Below, piece after piece: positions 7,075 through 9,379 of a DNA stretch of 9,379 nt. The DNA is taken from positions 1 through 9,379 of the forward strand of contig JBMZCV010000191.1 of NCBI GenBank assembly GCA_049613665.1, in the 5' to 3' direction. A model generated the notes under the pieces. The model did not search any database. It saw nothing but the letters and a program-made list of their open reading frames with translations, and had not been told where the DNA came from. The stretch comes from JBMZCV01 sp049613665 (GTDB lineage Bacteria > Bacteroidota > Bacteroidia > Chitinophagales > UBA2359). Position numbers and translations under genes: made by a program. Each line of letters starts with the position of its first letter. The first letter of the stretch is position 1.

Positions 7075-8019
7075 ATGCTATCAAACACCTCGAAGCCGCA
7101 GTATTCTCTCATCATTCCTGTATATAATAGTGCGAAAATTTTGCCGATTCTTTTAGAACAAATAAAAGAAAATCTAAAATCGTATTTGCATGATATGGAA
7201 GTGATTATGATAGATGATGGCAGCAAAGATGATAGTTGGCAAGTGCTAGAAAGCTATACTAAAAAAGTAGATTTTGCTTTTTTGCGTATCATTCGACTAT
7301 CCAAAAATTGGGGGCAATTTATGGCCACCACTTGCGGTATCAATATAGCAAAAGGTAATGTTTTGATAACAATGGACGATGACTTGCAATTTAAAACAGC
7401 CGACTTGCCAGAGTTTATTGATTTTTTTGAAAAAAGCCCATTTTATTTTATATATGGTATTCCAAATATACGAAAACACAGTAAAATAAATAATTTATTT
7501 ACAAAAATAGCTTTATTTTACCTTTTCAAAATTTTGTTGAGGCAAAAAAGAGAAATAGAAGTCTTGTCGAGTTTGCGGATTTTCAGCCGAAAAATTTTGC
7601 CGAAAAACAAGTATCAACAACAACTTCTGCACATAGATATTGATGCTTATTGCAACTTGCATCTTTCACCACAACACATTGGTTTTCAGATAGTTGAGCA
7701 TAAAAAACGAAAAAATAGCTCCTCTGGATATAGTTTTTTTGCTAAGGTAGCTTTATTTTTCAACCTAACGATGCGTTATGTTTCTTCGCCTTTGAAAATC
7801 AATTTGTATATGGCTATTTTTTTGCTTTTAAGCAGTCCTTTACTATTATTTTGCTCGCCTTTTGTTTCCGAAAAAATATTTTACTTTTTATCGCTGAGTT
7901 CTTATTTTTTAATCTTGTTATCTATTAGTATTATAGGTGTTTATTTGGCCAAAACATATCAAAAACAGCATCATTACCAACATTATGTTATCATTGAAGA
8001 CAAACAATATGAACATTAA
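7075..8019 (+). CDS. GT2 glycosyltransferase, polyprenol-phosphate sugar transferase type (GtrB/ArnC/DPM-like)
   Basis: From the ATG at 7075 the protein has 314 residues. The GT-A catalytic domain shows SLIIPVYN (11-18), MIDDGSKDDSW (45-55), NWGQFMATTCGI (78-89) and the metal/nucleotide motif MDDDLQ (100-105), then SLRIFSRK (166-173). Two C-terminal membrane helices follow (about 241-262 and 269-292), with a short cytoplasmic tail. This layout is that of enzymes that load a sugar from a nucleotide sugar onto a polyprenyl phosphate at the inner face of the cytoplasmic membrane. The middle region is somewhat short, and sugar and acceptor cannot be read. The frame extends upstream to a TTG at 7039, but the ATG puts the conserved strand at the usual distance from the N-terminus. 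The stop overlaps the start of the acyltransferase gene, so the two are translated together and probably act on the same glycan. Confidence 0.88.
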   Translation: MLSNTSKPQYSLIIPVYNSAKILPILLEQIKENLKSYLHDMEVIMIDDGSKDDSWQVLESYTKKVDFAFLRIIRLSKNWGQFMATTCGINIAKGNVLITMDDDLQFKTADLPEFIDFFEKSPFYFIYGIPNIRKHSKINNLFTKIALFYLFKILLRQKREIEVLSSLRIFSRKILPKNKYQQQLLHIDIDAYCNLHLSPQHIGFQIVEHKKRKNSSSGYSFFAKVALFFNLTMRYVSSPLKINLYMAIFLLLSSPLLLFCSPFVSEKIFYFLSLSSYFLILLSISIIGVYLAKTYQKQHHYQHYVIIEDKQYEH

Positions 8020-9043
8020 ATTTGCTAAAGAAGAAAGCCAATATTTGGGTATAAAAATTGGTCGTTTGGAGCAGGAAAAGCTAAATATCGCAGATTTGCA
8101 GCAAGAAATTTTAGAGCAAGAATATGATGTTATCAAAATTCGTGTGCCATCAACGGACTCAAATATGATGCAGCGACTTGATGAAATAAGCTTGCCTTTT
8201 TCGATTTCCGACACAGTTTTTCATTACAAAGCACCTTTCCAAAAAATGGGTTTTGTGCCTTATGTGAATAAAGATATTGTTTTTGAAATGTATAGAAAAG
8301 AACAGTTTGATTTGTTGCAAAAAATAGCTATGCAGACTTTTTCAGAGAATTATGGTGCATATTTTACGCATTCTATTTTTGACAAAATCGTTTCGAGAGA
8401 AAAAAAATTACAACTTTTTGGGCGTTGGACAGCGAGTTTTTTTCCCGAAAAAGATAATGGCAAAATCACTTGGCTGGCCAAACACAAAGGCGAATATATC
8501 GGTTTTATGGCCATTCAACGCATCAATAACAAAGAATGGGAACCTGTCATAGCAGGGATTTTACCCAAATATCGCAAGGCTGCCTACTTTATAGACCTTA
8601 TTCGCTCGGTTCGCAACTATTGTGTGAAACACGAAATAGCCTGGACGTATGCCAAAAGTCAGGCTCAAAATATCAATGCGTATCGTGCGTATGTGAGCGA
8701 AAATATGAGTATGTATAAAATGTCGGTGAGTGTAAATATCAATAGTTTGCTATCTTATTCTAGCGAAAAAAAAGTGATGAAAACTATAAATATTTCAAGC
8801 AAGAAAAATACTTTTTTAGAATCTGCCAACAATTATATTTTTCAAAAATATGGCGAAAATATTTTGATTGAAAAAACTTTGCAGACCGTTTTGCAAGATT
8901 TTTCAGAGCCTCAAAAAATGGAAATGCACATTTTGACGAGCTACGAAAATGAGAAAAAGGCTTTGAAAGTGTTTAAATTTTATGTTTTTGAAAAAATAGT
9001 GGGAGTTGTTTACATTTTTTTGCAAAAAGTTATTATTTTTTAA
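8009..9043 (+). CDS. GNAT-family acyltransferase (WecD/amino-sugar type) with an unexplained C-terminal extension
   Basis: The ATG at 8009 overlaps the preceding stop by 11 bases, giving 344 residues. Residues 1-250 look like a GNAT amino-sugar acyltransferase of the WecD kind. An N-terminal half holds VIKIRVPSTDSNMMQRLDE (41-59) and FSISDTVFHYK (64-74). The acyl-CoA core holds EYIGFMAIQ (162-170), AGILPKYRKAAYFIDLI (182-198) and AQNINAYRAYVSENM (219-233). This type acylates the amine of nucleotide-linked amino sugars, which would suit glycan building with the upstream glycosyltransferase. The specific substrate is not readable. Residues 257-344 are not expected in this family: they begin at a Met (8777) just after an A8 run and a TGATG, and end in a hydrophobic stretch (YVFEKIVGVVYIFLQKVIIF). 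They may be a separate truncated gene joined by a frameshift. Earlier in-frame ATGs at 7937 and 7985 would lie deep inside the upstream gene. Confidence 0.75.
   Translation: MNIKFAKEESQYLGIKIGRLEQEKLNIADLQQEILEQEYDVIKIRVPSTDSNMMQRLDEISLPFSISDTVFHYKAPFQKMGFVPYVNKDIVFEMYRKEQFDLLQKIAMQTFSENYGAYFTHSIFDKIVSREKKLQLFGRWTASFFPEKDNGKITWLAKHKGEYIGFMAIQRINNKEWEPVIAGILPKYRKAAYFIDLIRSVRNYCVKHEIAWTYAKSQAQNINAYRAYVSENMSMYKMSVSVNINSLLSYSSEKKVMKTINISSKKNTFLESANNYIFQKYGENILIEKTLQTVLQDFSEPQKMEMHILTSYENEKKALKVFKFYVFEKIVGVVYIFLQKVIIF
8777..9043 (+). pseudogene. Possible separate, truncated gene fused to the acyltransferase frame
   Basis: From the ATG at 8777 the same frame encodes 88 residues starting MKTINISSKKNTFLESANN. 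A typical start-like N-terminus (MKTI...) follows TGATG, in which TGA at 8775-8777 is one base shift away from ending the acyltransferase. The segment contains a charged alpha-helical stretch and a hydrophobic beta-like end (EKIVGVVYIF) slightly reminiscent of the central strands of GNAT or FemAB-like acyltransferases, but I do not recognise the family. The frame stops at the edge of the repeat-rich region, so it could be the 5' remnant of a longer gene. Alternatively it is simply a real C-terminal extension. Confidence 0.3.
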
Positions 9044-9113
9044 ACTTAAATAAAATGTTGTAATGCTTGTTTTAAGTAGTCGTTCAGAAGTTTTTGGGCA
9101 TTTCAGTACAAGA

Positions 9114-9138
9114 TAACACCTTGATTGTCAATGTGTTA
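9114..9138. repeat. Imperfect inverted repeat, 25 bases
   Basis: TAACAC (9114-9119) pairs with GTGTTA (9133-9138) and TTGA (9121-9124) with TCAA (9128-9131) around a TTG loop. One C/T mismatch separates the two stem parts, so ten pairs form in total. No T-run follows on either strand, so it is not a standard intrinsic terminator, though it is the first hairpin after the plus-strand operon and could protect a transcript end. Confidence 0.5.
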
Positions 9139-9223
9139 GCAACTAAACGAATGCTTTATTAAATAATACTATACTGTAATATAAGTTTTTAAGGTTTGTT
9201 TCACAAAAATGTTATAATAATCG

Positions 9224-9256
9224 AGGTGGAAGGCACTTTTAAAGTGCCTTCCACCT
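9224..9256. repeat. Perfect 33-bp palindrome
   Basis: AGGTGGAAGGCACTTT at 9224-9239 and its exact reverse complement at 9241-9256 flank a single central T. As RNA or single-stranded DNA it would form about 15 pairs with a three-base loop. It is more GC-rich than its surroundings. Neither strand has the T-run of an intrinsic terminator. Dispersed palindromic repeat (REP/MITE-like), protein-binding site or protective hairpin are the options. Confidence 0.8.
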
Positions 9257-9276
9257 AAATACTAAAAAAGAACGAC

Positions 9277-9299
9277 ACACCCTTGTTGGTGTTATCACC
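9277..9299 (+). repeat. Overlapping alternative hairpins (ACACC / GGTGT / CACC)
   Basis: GGTG at 9288-9291 can pair either with ACACC upstream (9277-9281, using GGTGT to 9292) or with CACC downstream (9296-9299, around TTAT). The two hairpins exclude each other. They are short stems, so function is not implied. Confidence 0.4.
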
Positions 9300-9336
9300 A
9301 TAGCCGTCAGGTTAGTTAAAAAGCTAAATGTTATGA

Positions 9337-9351
9337 TACCCCAAAGGGGTA
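9337..9351. repeat. Short GC-rich hairpin TACCCC-AAA-GGGGTA
   Basis: Six perfect pairs (9337-9342 with 9346-9351) surround an AAA loop. Sequence after it is AT-rich (AATATATTATA) but without a T-run. It is part of the hairpin series at the right edge. Confidence 0.5.
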
Positions 9352-9365
9352 ATATATTATAGCAT

Positions 9366-9379
9366 AGGGTTTTAACCCT
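9366..9379. repeat. Inverted repeat cut by the window edge
   Basis: AGGGTT (9366-9371) and AACCCT (9374-9379) are reverse complements at the very end of the window. The preceding bases TTATAGCAT could extend the stem if their complement follows past the edge, which cannot be seen. Confidence 0.4.

Larger units (their letters stand above)
9044..9379. other. Gene-free, hairpin-rich intergenic region at the right edge
   Basis: No reading frame here is long enough or has a start suited to a gene, and no tRNA, rRNA or CRISPR pattern is seen. The first part (9044-9220) is AT-rich with one imperfect hairpin at 9114-9138. The second part (9221-9379) holds five inverted repeats in a row, described separately. 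The region is open at the window edge. Confidence 0.6.

Noticed and set aside
7937..8008. Upstream ATGs for the acyltransferase inside the glycosyltransferase gene
   Set aside because: They would overlap the preceding gene by 35-83 bases; the ATG at 8009 gives the compact overlap typical of coupled genes.
9076..9162. Open stretch reading VVQKFLGISVQD...TKRMLY that resembles a protein C-terminus
   Set aside because: Only 28 codons, no suitable start, an in-frame stop just upstream, and it overlaps a hairpin. It could be a gene remnant, but the support is too thin.
1..9379. CRISPR array, tRNA, rRNA, prophage or insertion-sequence transposase
   Set aside because: No regularly spaced repeats, cloverleaf-like pattern, rRNA segment, phage structural gene or transposase motif was found in the window.

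Overview
The window looks like a chromosomal segment of an AT-rich member of the Bacteroidota, probably Cytophagales- or Flavobacteriia-like; the sequence does not fix the genus. The evidence is a C-terminal type IX secretion (T9SS) sorting domain on a 967-residue exoenzyme, promoter elements of the Bacteroidota type (TTTG / TAnnTTTG), no Shine-Dalgarno sequences ahead of the genes, a bS21 protein carrying the Bacteroidota tyrosine at position 54, and a glutaminyl cyclase-like lipoprotein of a type common in this phylum.

Layout. Six genes lie on the minus strand from 6897 down to 122. In transcription order they are an M28/glutaminyl cyclase-like lipoprotein, an alpha/beta hydrolase (30 bp gap), a D12-class DNA adenine methylase (87 bp gap), rpsU for ribosomal protein bS21 with its own -7 element and a strong intrinsic terminator, a secreted multidomain metallophosphoesterase with its own promoter, and a small CPBP-family membrane protease. 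Two genes run divergently on the plus strand from about 7075: a GT2 polyprenol-phosphate-type glycosyltransferase and an overlapping GNAT (WecD-like) acyltransferase. This pair reads like a small surface-glycan module. The last 336 bases (9044-9379) hold no convincing gene but are rich in inverted repeats, including a perfect 33-bp palindrome, and look like a dispersed repeat or a structured element.

How the genes relate. Most are ordinary single-unit genes rather than one pathway. The cyclase-like lipoprotein, the T9SS exoenzyme and the glycan pair all belong to envelope and secretion biology. rpsU is a core translation gene with features of the Bacteroidota ribosome, which sequesters the anti-Shine-Dalgarno tail. 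The methylase has no restriction partner in the window and looks like an orphan.

The observations most worth following are the palindrome and hairpin cluster at the right end, an A8/TGATG junction inside the acyltransferase reading frame that suggests two genes fused or linked by a frameshift, and a metallophosphoesterase whose active-site motifs depart from the purple-acid-phosphatase consensus. I did not find a clear undescribed multigene system.
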